A stretch of 64,000 bases of DNA from an uncultured Cellvibrio sp. (GTDB taxonomy: Bacteria > Pseudomonadota > Gammaproteobacteria > Pseudomonadales > Cellvibrionaceae). Below, in pieces: positions 17,866 to 27,167 of the stretch; position 1 is the stretch's first letter; each line of letters starts with the position of its first letter. The DNA is taken from the NCBI GenBank assembly GCA_937958105.1, contig CALFXJ010000002.1, forward strand, positions 55,137 to 119,136, in the 5' to 3' direction. The translations under genes were made by a program, and so were the position numbers. The notes below the pieces were generated by a model. It ran no database searches, had not been told where the DNA came from, and saw nothing but the letters and a program-made list of their open reading frames with translations.

Positions 17866-19359
17866 ATGTCACGCTTGCTAATTGTGGTTGAGTCCGAACA
17901 GGACTGGGCTCCTTACTTTCCCAGTGAACATGTCATCACCTTCGACAACTACCTGCAGCTCAGCACCACTAAGACCAACCGCACCCGGGTGATTAATCTG
18001 TGCAGGAAGTTCGGCTACCTGAGTAAAGGCTATTATTGTTCGCTGTTGGCCGAAGCCCGGGGGCATTCAGTTATCCCCTCAGTGAAGACGCTTAACGATC
18101 TGCGTAACCAGCATTCCTTTGCGATTATCCAGGAGCACCTGCACAGCCAGTCGGAAAAATTTCTCAAAAAACTGGCCTCCCGCGAAGAACCGAAATTAAC
18201 GTTCTGGATATTTTTTGGCGAGAGCAGCGTCCCGGAGCTACAGAAGCTGGGGCGCGAACTGTTTGAGCAGCAGCCCTGCCCCATCATGCGTGCCGAACTC
18301 GAATGGGACGGCAGCTGGCGGGTGAGCAGCCTGAAGGTCAAAGCTCTGCACAGTTTGAAAGAGGATGCCGAACAGGAAGCTTTTGCCAATGCTCTGGATC
18401 ACTTCAGTGCGCAGTTGTGGCGTAAGCAAAGAACTCAGAAGATCAGCCGTTACGATATGGCCATCCTGGTAAACCCGGATGATCCCCTGCCACCCAGTGA
18501 CGAAAAAGCGCTGAAGAAATTTGTAAAGATCGGCAACAAACTCGGTATTCATGTGGATTTCATCGGGCGCAAGGATATTCGCAAGCTCCCCGAGTACGAC
18601 ATGCTGTTTATCCGGGAAACCACCAACATCAATCACCACACCTTTCAGTTCGCCTGCCGCGCAGAAGCGGAAGGGCTGGCGGTGATGGACGATCCACAAT
18701 CCATTATCCGCTGCACCAACAAGGTTTATCTGGCCGACCTCTTTTCCACTCGCGGCATTCCCACCCCCAAGACCCGGCTGATTTCCAACCTGTCACCGGC
18801 GATCCTCGATAATATTGCCAGTGAGTTAGGTTTCCCGCTGATCCTGAAGGTTCCCGATGGCTCCTTTTCGCGGGGCATGGTCAAGGCAGAAGATCGCGCC
18901 GCGCTGGATAGTGGAGTTGCCGAGCTGCTGAAACATTCTGCGCTGCTGTTGGCTCAGGAATTTGTCTACACCGACTTTGACTGGCGCATCGGTGTCCTGA
19001 ATGGCAAACCTTTGTATGCCTGTAAATACTTTATGGCCCGCGATCACTGGCAGATCTACGATCACACCAACACTGCCGACCCGTCCGGTGGCTTCGTCAC
19101 CATGCCAACCTACGAAGTCCCTAAGGCAGTAATCAATACCGCGATCAAAGCAGCGAGTATGATTGGGAACGGGCTTTACGGCGTTGATCTTAAACAGTTA
19201 ACAGATCGTGTGGTGGTTATCGAGATCAACGACAACCCCAGTATCGACGCGGGAGTCGAAGATGAATTTATCGGCGATGAGCTGTACCACATGATTCTGC
19301 AGGAGTTCATCCACCGTGTGCAGAAGATTCGCCACCAGAAAGAAGAATCCCCCTACTGA
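17866..19359 (+). CDS. RimK-family ATP-grasp ligase with N-terminal extension
   Basis: About 497 residues, longer than classical RimK (about 300). The N-terminal 200 residues form a RimK-like leader domain (RLLIVVESEQDWAPYFPSE). The ATP-grasp domain begins near residue 270 with CTNKVYLADLFSTRGIPTPKT and contains FPLILKVPDGSFSRGM, QEFVYTDFDWRIGVLNG and the metal-binding end VVIEINDNPSIDAG. It should form an amide or peptide bond with a carboxylate, but the substrate is unknown. The CorA-type gene follows after 20 bases. Confidence 0.8.
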   Translation: MSRLLIVVESEQDWAPYFPSEHVITFDNYLQLSTTKTNRTRVINLCRKFGYLSKGYYCSLLAEARGHSVIPSVKTLNDLRNQHSFAIIQEHLHSQSEKFLKKLASREEPKLTFWIFFGESSVPELQKLGRELFEQQPCPIMRAELEWDGSWRVSSLKVKALHSLKEDAEQEAFANALDHFSAQLWRKQRTQKISRYDMAILVNPDDPLPPSDEKALKKFVKIGNKLGIHVDFIGRKDIRKLPEYDMLFIRETTNINHHTFQFACRAEAEGLAVMDDPQSIIRCTNKVYLADLFSTRGIPTPKTRLISNLSPAILDNIASELGFPLILKVPDGSFSRGMVKAEDRAALDSGVAELLKHSALLLAQEFVYTDFDWRIGVLNGKPLYACKYFMARDHWQIYDHTNTADPSGGFVTMPTYEVPKAVINTAIKAASMIGNGLYGVDLKQLTDRVVVIEINDNPSIDAGVEDEFIGDELYHMILQEFIHRVQKIRHQKEESPY

Positions 19360-19379
19360 ATTATTGGCGGCGCAGGACG

Positions 19380-20345
19380 ATGATAAGAACACAACTGCTT
19401 ACAACAGAAGACAACATCATTCAGGGTGGCAAAGAACTGATTGAGCGCTGGCAGGCAGAAGACAATCTTTATATCTGGATAGACCTTGAGGGAGAGACGC
19501 CCGAAAGCGAGCGGGCCATACTGGAATCACTCAACTGTCACCCATTGGCAATTGAAGATGTGCAACGATTCCGCCACCCACCGAAGACAGAGAGCTTTGA
19601 AAATCACACCCTGATTCTGTATCGCGGGATTACGCAGTTCAATGAGGACCTCACCATTGAACAAATGAACATCGCCCTGTTTGTCGGTGAGCGCTGCCTC
19701 ATCAGCTGTCATCAGCAGCCTTCAACCGGAGTAAATTACAACTGGGACAAAGCGGCGGCCGGTAAACTGCTGCGCAGTCCGGCCTTGCTTGCGGTGACGA
19801 CGATGCATTATTCCGTCGGTCGCTACCTCGATGCAGTCCTCGCCTTCGAACCCCGCCTGAACGAGCTGGAAGACTGCATGCAGGAACGCCCCAACGACGA
19901 AACCATGCGCGAGCTGATTGCTTACAAATCCCGCCTGCGTAAACTCAAACGCATCTTCAACTATCACGAACGCCTCGCCACCAACCTGCTGAAAAATATT
20001 CAGCCAGCCTGGATTGAAGAAGACGGGGATATTGAACACGCGCTGCAGGATCTCTTTGAACGCTGCGAGCGGCTGCATGGTTTGTGTACCATGTATTACG
20101 AAATCAGCGGCGACCTGATCGAAGGTTACCTTTCCATCTCATCCCATATGCTGAACAACACCATGAAGGTGCTGACCGTCATCACCGCCATCTTCGTGCC
20201 CTTGACCTTCATTGCGGGGATTTATGGGATGAACTTTGAAAATATGCCGGAGCTGCAAATGCAGTACGGTTATTTTTATGTGTGGGGCATTATGCTGATG
20301 GTTGCCGCCGGTTTTGGCTGGTTTGCCTACAAGAGGTGGCTCTGA
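19380..20345 (+). CDS. CorA/ZntB-family metal transporter
   Basis: Pentameric CorA-type channel subunit of 321 residues. The long cytoplasmic domain precedes two C-terminal membrane helices. The first is followed by the selectivity motif IYGMNFENMP (GMN), and the second is YFYVWGIMLMVAAGFGWFAYKR. The short tail and sequence are closer to ZntB than to CorA, so zinc transport is possible, but magnesium cannot be excluded. Confidence 0.85.
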   Translation: MIRTQLLTTEDNIIQGGKELIERWQAEDNLYIWIDLEGETPESERAILESLNCHPLAIEDVQRFRHPPKTESFENHTLILYRGITQFNEDLTIEQMNIALFVGERCLISCHQQPSTGVNYNWDKAAAGKLLRSPALLAVTTMHYSVGRYLDAVLAFEPRLNELEDCMQERPNDETMRELIAYKSRLRKLKRIFNYHERLATNLLKNIQPAWIEEDGDIEHALQDLFERCERLHGLCTMYYEISGDLIEGYLSISSHMLNNTMKVLTVITAIFVPLTFIAGIYGMNFENMPELQMQYGYFYVWGIMLMVAAGFGWFAYKRWL

Positions 20346-20380
20346 GTCCGCCGCGGATCGTCAGGATTTCACAACGTCAG

Positions 20381-20899
20381 TCACACGCTGGCCGATGAAA
20401 TTCTCTGATCGCGCCAGTCAAAGTCCACCGGCCACAACTGTTGCGCCGCCTTATCGTATGCCTGCCAGAGTTCGGCGTAAGTCCGCTGCAGCGCTGGATG
20501 CTTTTCTTCCCCCGCCACTTCCGCCAAAGGCAAGAGCACAAACGCATTCTGGGTGATCTCGGCCCGCGGCAGGCTGATGCCATGCTCACATCCCACAAAA
20601 CTGCCGTAGGTAAGAATATCGATATCCAGCGTCCGGGGACTGAACTTGGGGCCCTGCCGGCAACGGCCATTCTCGTCTTCGATTTTTTTCAGGATTTCTG
20701 ACAGAGCGGGGATGGCCAGGTCCGTGTTTACGCCGACCACGAGGTTAAAAAAATTGCTGCCATTAAACCCGACGGATTTACTTTCGTACACGGTGGAAAT
20801 CTTCAACTCGCCAAACTTTTCATGCAGCGCATCCAGCGCGGCGGCGATGTGCTGATGGCGATTGATGTTGCTGCCCAGGCCGAGATACACATTGATCAT
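20381..20899 (-). CDS. folK: 2-amino-4-hydroxy-6-hydroxymethyldihydropteridine pyrophosphokinase
   Basis: HPPK of 172 residues transfers pyrophosphate from ATP to hydroxymethyldihydropterin in folate synthesis. YLGLGSNI at the N-terminus, FNLVVGVNTDL and the signature RCRQGPKFSPRTLDIDIL are present, including the metal-binding Asp pair. It overlaps folB by four bases and so is coupled to the preceding pathway enzyme. Confidence 0.95.
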   Translation of the reverse strand: MINVYLGLGSNINRHQHIAAALDALHEKFGELKISTVYESKSVGFNGSNFFNLVVGVNTDLAIPALSEILKKIEDENGRCRQGPKFSPRTLDIDILTYGSFVGCEHGISLPRAEITQNAFVLLPLAEVAGEEKHPALQRTYAELWQAYDKAAQQLWPVDFDWRDQRISSASV

Positions 20900-21261
20900 T
20901 GCGGCTTAACTCCACGCTCGATAACCAGCCCCACATCCCGTGCTCCGCGAATCGCGCCCGGTTTGCTCAGGCGCAACCGCAGCCAGGGCACATTGAACTC
21001 TTCGCGCACGATCTGCGCCACCTCTTCTGCCAGTGACTCCACCAGCAGTGCATTGCGATTTTCTACATAGGCGATGATCCGTTTGGACACCGCCTTGTAA
21101 TTCAGGGCGTACTGGATGTCGTCGGTGGCCGCCGCCTGGCGGATATCGGTCGCCATCTCCAGGTCTATGCTGACCGTCTGGCGCACCTGGCGCTCCCAGT
21201 CGTAGATGCCGATGATGGTGTCAATGTGCAGATCTCTGATGTAGACAATATCCATGGTCAT
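20896..21261 (-). CDS. folB: Dihydroneopterin aldolase
   Basis: Tunnel-fold enzyme of about 121 residues converting dihydroneopterin to hydroxymethyldihydropterin, the substrate of FolK. DIVYIRDLHIDTIIGIYDWE and the catalytic region NYKAVSKRIIAYVE plus LVESLAEEVA are clear. The start overlaps the tsaD stop in ATGA; a second ATG two codons later is equally possible. Confidence 0.95.
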   Translation of the reverse strand: MTMDIVYIRDLHIDTIIGIYDWERQVRQTVSIDLEMATDIRQAAATDDIQYALNYKAVSKRIIAYVENRNALLVESLAEEVAQIVREEFNVPWLRLRLSKPGAIRGARDVGLVIERGVKPQ

Positions 21262-22295
21262 TCCGTAGCAAGAGGCGAGAGCGTGTTGAGAGGCCAGCGG
21301 GCACGTACGTTAACGCCCAGGGGTTCCGCCTGCCCGGCCAGCAGACGCTGACAGCCGGCATAGGCGATCATCGCACCATTATCGGTGCAGAATTCATGAC
21401 GCGCGTAGAATACCCGGGCCTGAATCCGGGCCAGTGCCACTTCCAGCTCCTGACGCAGCTTTTTATTGGCAGACACACCGCCGGCAATGACCAGGGTTTT
21501 CATCCCGGTCTGCTCCAGAGCGCGACGACACTTGATAACCAAAGTACTGACCACGGCATCCTGAAAGGCGCAGGCGATGTCGGCGCTGGTCTGATCATCT
21601 GGCAGCCCGTCCGCCAGCGCGTGGGTAGCAATGGTATTGAGGGTATAGGTCTTCAGACCGCTGAAGCTGAAATCCAGTCCGGGGCGATCCACCATGGGGC
21701 GCGGAAACTCAAACCGTCCCGGTGTGCCCTGCTCCGCAAGGCGCGCGACCTGCGGCCCGCCGGGATAATCCAGATCCAGCATCTTGGCGGCTTTGTCAAA
21801 CGCCTCGCCCGCCGCATCATCCAACGACTCGCCCAGCAGTTCGTAACAGCCAATGGCTTCGACTTTGACCAGCTGGGTATGCCCCCCGGAGACCAGCAGC
21901 GCTATAAAAGGAAAGGCCGGCGGGTTGTCTTCCAGCATGGGGGCGAGCAGATGGCCCTCCATATGATGGACGCCGATGGCGGGAACATCCCAGGCGTAAG
22001 CCAGGGCACGTCCCACCGAAGCCCCCACCATCAAAGCGCCGATGAGTCCGGGGCCGGAGGTGTAGGCAATACCATGGATATCCTGCGGACCGGTCTTGCT
22101 CTCGGCCATTACCTGCTCGATCAGTGGCAGGATCTTGCGCACATGATCCCGCGAGGCCAGCTCAGGAACGACACCGCCGTACTCCGCGTGCAGCTCCACC
22201 TGGCTGTACAGCGCGTGCGCCAGCAGCCCGCGCTCACTGTCGTAAACGGCTATCCCGGTTTCATCACAGGAGGTTTCGATTCCAAGCACGCGCAT
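21258..22295 (-). CDS. tsaD: tRNA N6-adenosine threonylcarbamoyltransferase
   Basis: TsaD/Kae1 protein of 345 residues that, with TsaB and TsaE, transfers the threonylcarbamoyl group to A37 of ANN-decoding tRNAs. MRVLGIETSCDETG opens the ASKHA fold, HHMEGH supplies the iron-binding His pair, and LLVSGGHTQL and VIAGGVSANKKLR follow. The start at 22295 fits the family; the frame is open about 50 codons upstream, but that part lies in the rpsU promoter region and has no homology I recognise. Confidence 0.96.
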   Translation of the reverse strand: MRVLGIETSCDETGIAVYDSERGLLAHALYSQVELHAEYGGVVPELASRDHVRKILPLIEQVMAESKTGPQDIHGIAYTSGPGLIGALMVGASVGRALAYAWDVPAIGVHHMEGHLLAPMLEDNPPAFPFIALLVSGGHTQLVKVEAIGCYELLGESLDDAAGEAFDKAAKMLDLDYPGGPQVARLAEQGTPGRFEFPRPMVDRPGLDFSFSGLKTYTLNTIATHALADGLPDDQTSADIACAFQDAVVSTLVIKCRRALEQTGMKTLVIAGGVSANKKLRQELEVALARIQARVFYARHEFCTDNGAMIAYAGCQRLLAGQAEPLGVNVRARWPLNTLSPLATE

Positions 22296-22387
22296 GGCAT
22301 TACCATCTATATACAAAGGGGTGGCGTATGATAAAGGCGACCCGGGCCTGGCGCCAGTAAGTAATTTACCCAGGCCGGGGACGGCGG

Positions 22388-22416
22388 TTGCGCCCGTAGT
22401 AAGAAGTGTATAGAAT
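22388..22416 (+). promoter_or_regulatory. Promoter of the rpsU-dnaG-rpoD operon
   Basis: TTGCGC (22388-22393) and TAGAAT (22411-22416) are separated by 17 bases, about 70 bases before the rpsU start in the divergent gap to tsaD. Confidence 0.5.
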
Positions 22417-22486
22417 CTGCGCCCCTCAGGTTCCCTGGTTTGCAAATCCGCACCAGAGGATGAATCAAGACAGCAAAGGTAACAAC

Positions 22487-22702
22487 ATGCCTTCAGTAAA
22501 ACTTAAAGAAAACGAACCTTTCGACGTTGCTCTGCGCCGCTTCAAGCGCGCCTGTGAGAAAGCTGGCATCCTGGCTGACGTACGTGCTCGCGAGTGCTAC
22601 GAAAAGCCCACCACTGTACGCAAGCGCAATGCCGCTGCTGCCGTGAAGCGCCACGCCAAGAAAGTGCAACGCGAGTCCAAGAAGTTTACCCGCCTGTATT
22701 AA
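22487..22702 (+). CDS. rpsU: 30S ribosomal protein bS21
   Basis: Basic protein of 71 residues starting MPSVKLKENEPFDVALRRFK and ending in a Lys/Arg-rich tail, the usual length and sequence of bS21. It helps the 30S subunit select mRNA starts. AAAGGT precedes the ATG; the frame is open 27 codons upstream, but those codons lie over the leader. It heads the macromolecular synthesis operon. Confidence 0.97.
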   Translation: MPSVKLKENEPFDVALRRFKRACEKAGILADVRARECYEKPTTVRKRNAAAAVKRHAKKVQRESKKFTRLY

Positions 22703-23012
22703 TTTCCGGCTGGGTTGCTCTCCGATCCTGATCGGATTCGTGTCGGTCTGCTACAGGCTGCTCAACGACACAGGCACCGCAAGCAACACTGAGAGACAGC
22801 ATCAATGATGTCCTTTAGAACGCCATGCGCTCCCAAGCAAAAGAGCGCGTGGCGGTGTTGTATTTGGATCCTATCCCGGTCCATACAGGGTCTCTGATAT
22901 GTGTGGCATGGGCGAAATGAGCAAGCTGAGCAAGGATCAAAGAAGCCGCAAATAAAAAAGCGTCCGTTGCCTATATACTGGCGACCTATCACTCAATTCT
23001 TTGTGACGCTCT
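22703..23012 (+). promoter_or_regulatory. rpsU-dnaG intergenic leader
   Basis: No gene is seen in these 310 bases. A hairpin TCCGATC/GATCGGA (22721-22736) directly after rpsU lacks a strong T-run and may act as a leaky attenuator, as the rpsU-dnaG gap does in Escherichia coli. A -10-like TATACT (about 22974) lies 35 bases before dnaG. The yqeY gene often found here in relatives is absent. Confidence 0.4.
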
Positions 23013-25025
23013 ATGGCCGGTCTAATCCCCCAAAACTTTATCGACTCCCTGCTCGACCGCGTCGATATCGTCGAGGTGGTGGATCATCGCGTTAAGCTCA
23101 AGAAAACCGGCAAGAACTACAGCGCCTGCTGCCCCTTCCACGAAGAAAAAACCCCCTCTTTTACCGTCAGCCCGGACAAACAGTTCTACTACTGCTTTGG
23201 CTGCGGCGCCAGCGGTAACGCCCTCGGCTTTATCATGGACTTTGAGCGCCTCAGCTTTCCCGAATCAGTGGAACAGCTGGCCCGCCTGGTGGGCGTTGAG
23301 GTACCGCGGGAGGTGCAGAGCGAAGCCCAGGCGAAGCGCGAGGAAGAAAAACGCAGTATCTACAGCCTGATGGAGAAGGCCGGCGCCTTCTACCAGGAGC
23401 AGCTGCGCCAGCACCCGAGCAAGCAGATGGCCGTCAATTACCTCAAGGGCCGGGGCCTGGATGGCAAGATCGCCAAAGAATATGGCGTCGGGTTTGCACC
23501 GCCGGGCTGGGATAATCTGTTGAAAGCCCTGGCTGCCACGGACGAGGATAAGCATCTTCTCATTGAAGGCGGCATGCTGATTCACAACGCGGATGAAAAG
23601 CGCCTCTACGACCGCTTCCGCCACCGCATCATGTTTCCCATCCGCGACACCCGCGGCCGGGTTATCGGGTTTGGCGGCCGGGTACTGGGCGACGACAAGC
23701 CCAAGTACCTCAACTCGCCGGAAACCCCCATCTTCCACAAAGGCCAGGAGCTCTATGGCCTTTACGAAGCGCGTCTGGCCTACCGCGAGCTACCCCGCCT
23801 GCTGGTGGTCGAAGGCTATATGGACGTCGTCAGCCTCGCCCAGTTCGGCATTCGCTATGCGGTGGCCACCCTGGGCACCGCCTGTGGCGAGGACCATCTG
23901 GAGCGTGCCTTCCGCCATACCAATGAAGTGGTGTTCTGCTTTGACGGCGACAACGCTGGCCGCACCGCCGCTCATCGGGCCCTGGAGAATTCCCTCTCTT
24001 CAATGAAGGATGGCCGTCAGGTCAAATTCCTGTTCCTGCCGGAAGGCGAGGACCCGGATACTCTGGTGCGCCAGATAGGGCCGGAAAAGTTCGAGCGGAT
24101 GGTCGAGTTGGCGGTACCGCTGGAAGACTACCTGTTCGATGCCGCTGCGGAGGGACTGAACATCCGCACCATGGAAGGCCGCGCCAGCTTCAGCAAACGC
24201 GCGGCGCCCCTGCTGGACCGCCTCCCCAAGGGCGTGTTCAGGGAGCTGATGTTCGAAAACCTGGCTACCCGTACCGGCCTCAGCCGGAGTGTTCTGCAGG
24301 ACCTCATCAGTCAGGCACAGCCGGAGCCTCTGCCTACGCCTGCACCGGCCCCGGTTAATACCGCGCCCCGCCAGGAACAACGGCCGGATCAGCCCGCGCC
24401 GCCACCGATAGAGTCGGAATACGCCGACTATGCGGAGGATTACTTTACTCAGCAGGTTCCGCCCCCGGAGTACGAGGGATACTACGTTGAGCGCCAGCCC
24501 CGCCAGACCAAAAAACGGGACTACCAGCCGGAGCTGCGGCCGCACGCCCCCAGCAAGTACCTGATGCCACCGGCACGCAAAGCCATTGCCCTGCTCCTGA
24601 CTCATCCGGGACTGGCCGCCAGCGAAGCAGATCACGACCACTGGCTCGCCAGCGAGGACGAAGAACTCCGCATGCTGGGACGGCTCCTGAAACTCCTGCA
24701 CGAGCGCAGCCATTACAACCTGTCCCATATCCTTGGCTATTGGCTGGGGGCCTATGGCACCGAAGACACCGAAAAGCTGGCAGCCATTGCCGGCCACGAC
24801 CTGCTGCAGGCCACCAGTGCCCTCACCCAGGGCCGCCAGGACAAGCCGCCCAAGGCGGATTACGACACCACGACGGCCTTCTGCGACTGCCTGGAAAAGC
24901 TGCGCCACCAGGAAAATGTAAAAAAAGCGGCCCAGCTATTGGAAAAATTGCGCAATGGCGACTTAAATCATGAAGAGCGCAAACGCCTTGTCAGTGAGGT
25001 CTTAGCGCACAAGCTCATTAAATAA
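23013..25025 (+). CDS. dnaG: DNA primase
   Basis: Primase of 670 residues that makes RNA primers at the replication fork. The N-terminal CHC2 zinc site uses Cys40, His43, Cys61 and Cys64 (CCPFHEEKTPSF and CFGCGASG). The catalytic core has the TOPRIM motifs LLVVEGYMDVVS and FCFDGDNAG. A Pro/Glu-rich linker at about 430-510 leads to the C-terminal helicase-binding domain. The protein is somewhat longer than the Escherichia coli one (581) because of that linker. Confidence 0.97.
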   Translation: MAGLIPQNFIDSLLDRVDIVEVVDHRVKLKKTGKNYSACCPFHEEKTPSFTVSPDKQFYYCFGCGASGNALGFIMDFERLSFPESVEQLARLVGVEVPREVQSEAQAKREEEKRSIYSLMEKAGAFYQEQLRQHPSKQMAVNYLKGRGLDGKIAKEYGVGFAPPGWDNLLKALAATDEDKHLLIEGGMLIHNADEKRLYDRFRHRIMFPIRDTRGRVIGFGGRVLGDDKPKYLNSPETPIFHKGQELYGLYEARLAYRELPRLLVVEGYMDVVSLAQFGIRYAVATLGTACGEDHLERAFRHTNEVVFCFDGDNAGRTAAHRALENSLSSMKDGRQVKFLFLPEGEDPDTLVRQIGPEKFERMVELAVPLEDYLFDAAAEGLNIRTMEGRASFSKRAAPLLDRLPKGVFRELMFENLATRTGLSRSVLQDLISQAQPEPLPTPAPAPVNTAPRQEQRPDQPAPPPIESEYADYAEDYFTQQVPPPEYEGYYVERQPRQTKKRDYQPELRPHAPSKYLMPPARKAIALLLTHPGLAASEADHDHWLASEDEELRMLGRLLKLLHERSHYNLSHILGYWLGAYGTEDTEKLAAIAGHDLLQATSALTQGRQDKPPKADYDTTTAFCDCLEKLRHQENVKKAAQLLEKLRNGDLNHEERKRLVSEVLAHKLIK

Positions 25026-25095
25026 GCAGCCGAAAAAATATGATATCTATACCGCCTGCCGCTTGATTTCCTAGAATCCAATGCCACATATGGGC

Positions 25096-25101
25096 TATAA
25101 T
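25096..25101 (+). promoter_or_regulatory. -10 box upstream of rpoD
   Basis: A perfect TATAAT lies 47 bases before the rpoD start. A TTGATT 27 bases further up is too distant to be its -35. This could give rpoD an internal promoter of its own within the operon. Confidence 0.4.
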
Positions 25102-25147
25102 CCCGCGCTTTGCGTTTCTCCCACTCACGTTTTTGACAGGGTTCCGA

Positions 25148-27007
25148 ATGTCTGACGACGCTCAACAGCAACAGTCTCGAATCAAAGAGCTGATCGCCCG
25201 AGGTAAAGAACAGGGCTACCTCACTTACGCTGAGGTAAACGACCACTTACCGGAAGATATCTCTGATCCGGATCAGGTCGAAGACATCATCCAGATGATC
25301 AATGATATGGGTATCCGGGTATACGAAACCGCACCGGATGCCGATACCTTGTTGATGACCGACGGCGACTCTTCCGCCGACGAAATCGCCGCCGCTGAAG
25401 CAGCTGCCGCACTGGCTGCCGTTGAAACGGAAGCGGGCCGCACGACCGACCCCGTACGTATGTACATGCGCGAAATGGGCACCGTCGAGCTGCTGACCCG
25501 TGAAGGTGAGATTGTCATCGCCAAACGCATCGAAGAAGGTGTGCGCGAACTGATGCATGCCGTTTCCTACTGGCCCGGTGCTGTTCAGCAGGTGCTGAAC
25601 GAGTACTCACTGGTAGCCAAAGAGGAACGCCGCCTGGCCGACGTCATCATCGGCTGGCTCGACCCAGCGGAAGATGTTCCTGCTGCCACCACCGACGAAG
25701 AACTTCCCATCGCTACCGCCACGCCCAAGGCTGCGGCCAATGACGATGAAGAGGAAGAAGAAGCCTCTTCCGACGAGGAAGAAGAAGGCGTTTCCGGTGT
25801 TGACCCGGAAGAAGCCCGTATCCGCTTCGAAGAACTGAAAAAGCAGAACGAAAAAGCCGAGAAAGCCGTGGCCAAGCATGGTCGCAACAGCAAGCAGGGC
25901 GAGAAAGAACTGGCCGCCCAGGGCGATCTGTTCAAGTTCTTCAAGCTTCCTCCGCGGCAGTTTGACCCTATCTACAACCAGATCCGCGATGTACTGGAAG
26001 CTGTACGCAAAGAAGAGCGCACCATCATGGAGCTCTGTGTACGCAAAGCACATATGCCGCGCAAAACTTTTATCAAGGAATTTCCGGGCAACGAAGTTAA
26101 CGAATCCTGGATTCCGGACATCATCAAGAAGAAGCGCGACTACTCCGACGCGCTCAAGCTGGTGGAAGAAGACATCCTGCGTGCGCAGCGTCGCCTGATC
26201 CAGATTGAGCAGGAAAACAACCTGTCGCTGGCCAACATCAAGGACATCAACCGTCGCATGTCTATTGGTGAAGCCCGTGCCCGTCGCGCCAAGAAAGAAA
26301 TGGTGGAAGCCAACCTGCGTCTGGTGATTTCTATCGCGAAGAAGTACACCAACCGTGGCCTGCAGTTCCTCGACCTGATCCAGGAAGGCAACATCGGTCT
26401 GATGAAGGCAGTGGATAAGTTTGAATACCGTCGCGGTTACAAATTCTCCACCTACGCCACCTGGTGGATTCGTCAGGCCATTACCCGATCCATTGCTGAC
26501 CAGGCACGCACCATCCGTATCCCGGTGCACATGATTGAGACCATCAACAAGCTCAACCGTGTATCGCGCCAGATGCTGCAGGAGATGGGTCGCGAACCGA
26601 CACCGGAAGAACTGGGTATCCGTATGGATATGCCGGAAGATAAGGTGCGTAAAGTACTCAAGATCGCCAAAGAGCCGATCTCTATGGAAACACCCATCGG
26701 GGACGACGAAGATTCGCATCTGGGGGACTTTATCGAAGACACCACCATCATTTCTCCGGTGGAGTCTGCGACCATCGAAGGTCTGACCGAAGCTACCCGT
26801 GAGGTGCTCGCCGGTCTTACTGCCCGGGAAGCCAAGGTACTGCGCATGCGTTTCGGTATCGACATGAATACCGATCACACACTGGAAGAAGTCGGTAAGC
26901 AGTTCGACGTAACCCGTGAGCGTATCCGCCAGATCGAAGCCAAAGCGTTGCGCAAACTGCGTCACCCTTCCCGCTCCGATCACCTGCGCAGCTTCCTCGA
27001 CGAGTAA
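25148..27007 (+). CDS. rpoD: RNA polymerase sigma factor RpoD (sigma-70)
   Basis: Primary sigma factor of 619 residues. Region 1.1 is at the N-terminus, region 1.2 reads DPVRMYMREMGTVELLTREGEI, and an acidic non-conserved region follows (about residues 190-230). Region 2 has the core- and -10-binding stretch FSTYATWWIRQAITRSIADQ, and region 4 has VTRERIRQIEAKALRKLRHP for the -35. The ATG at 25148 fits the family start MSDDAQQQQS. Confidence 0.97.
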   Translation: MSDDAQQQQSRIKELIARGKEQGYLTYAEVNDHLPEDISDPDQVEDIIQMINDMGIRVYETAPDADTLLMTDGDSSADEIAAAEAAAALAAVETEAGRTTDPVRMYMREMGTVELLTREGEIVIAKRIEEGVRELMHAVSYWPGAVQQVLNEYSLVAKEERRLADVIIGWLDPAEDVPAATTDEELPIATATPKAAANDDEEEEEASSDEEEEGVSGVDPEEARIRFEELKKQNEKAEKAVAKHGRNSKQGEKELAAQGDLFKFFKLPPRQFDPIYNQIRDVLEAVRKEERTIMELCVRKAHMPRKTFIKEFPGNEVNESWIPDIIKKKRDYSDALKLVEEDILRAQRRLIQIEQENNLSLANIKDINRRMSIGEARARRAKKEMVEANLRLVISIAKKYTNRGLQFLDLIQEGNIGLMKAVDKFEYRRGYKFSTYATWWIRQAITRSIADQARTIRIPVHMIETINKLNRVSRQMLQEMGREPTPEELGIRMDMPEDKVRKVLKIAKEPISMETPIGDDEDSHLGDFIEDTTIISPVESATIEGLTEATREVLAGLTAREAKVLRMRFGIDMNTDHTLEEVGKQFDVTRERIRQIEAKALRKLRHPSRSDHLRSFLDE

Positions 27008-27021
27008 TCGAGCTCCGCATA

Positions 27022-27050
27022 CAAAAACCCGCCTCACGGCGGGTTTTTTG
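27022..27050 (+). terminator. Rho-independent terminator of the rpoD operon
   Basis: AAAACCCGCC and GGCGGGTTTTTT form a strong stem with a six-T tail 15 bases after the rpoD stop. Confidence 0.92.
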
Positions 27051-27101
27051 TTTCTGCAACATCATCCGCCAGCAAACCCAACGGGAACCTAACGCACCCG
27101 G

Positions 27102-27119
27102 TCTTCATCAAACTGTCAT
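27102..27119 (+). promoter_or_regulatory. Pho-box-like PhoB site
   Basis: TCTTCAT-CAAA-CTGTCAT gives two direct heptamers at the 11-base period of PhoB sites, the second one matching CTGTCAT perfectly. A weaker third repeat (CAGATTA) follows at the same spacing. It lies about 50 bases before the cytochrome gene. Confidence 0.5.
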
Positions 27120-27167
27120 ACGGCAGATTACATAATCACAATTCTGCAACAATCCAATGAGCATACT

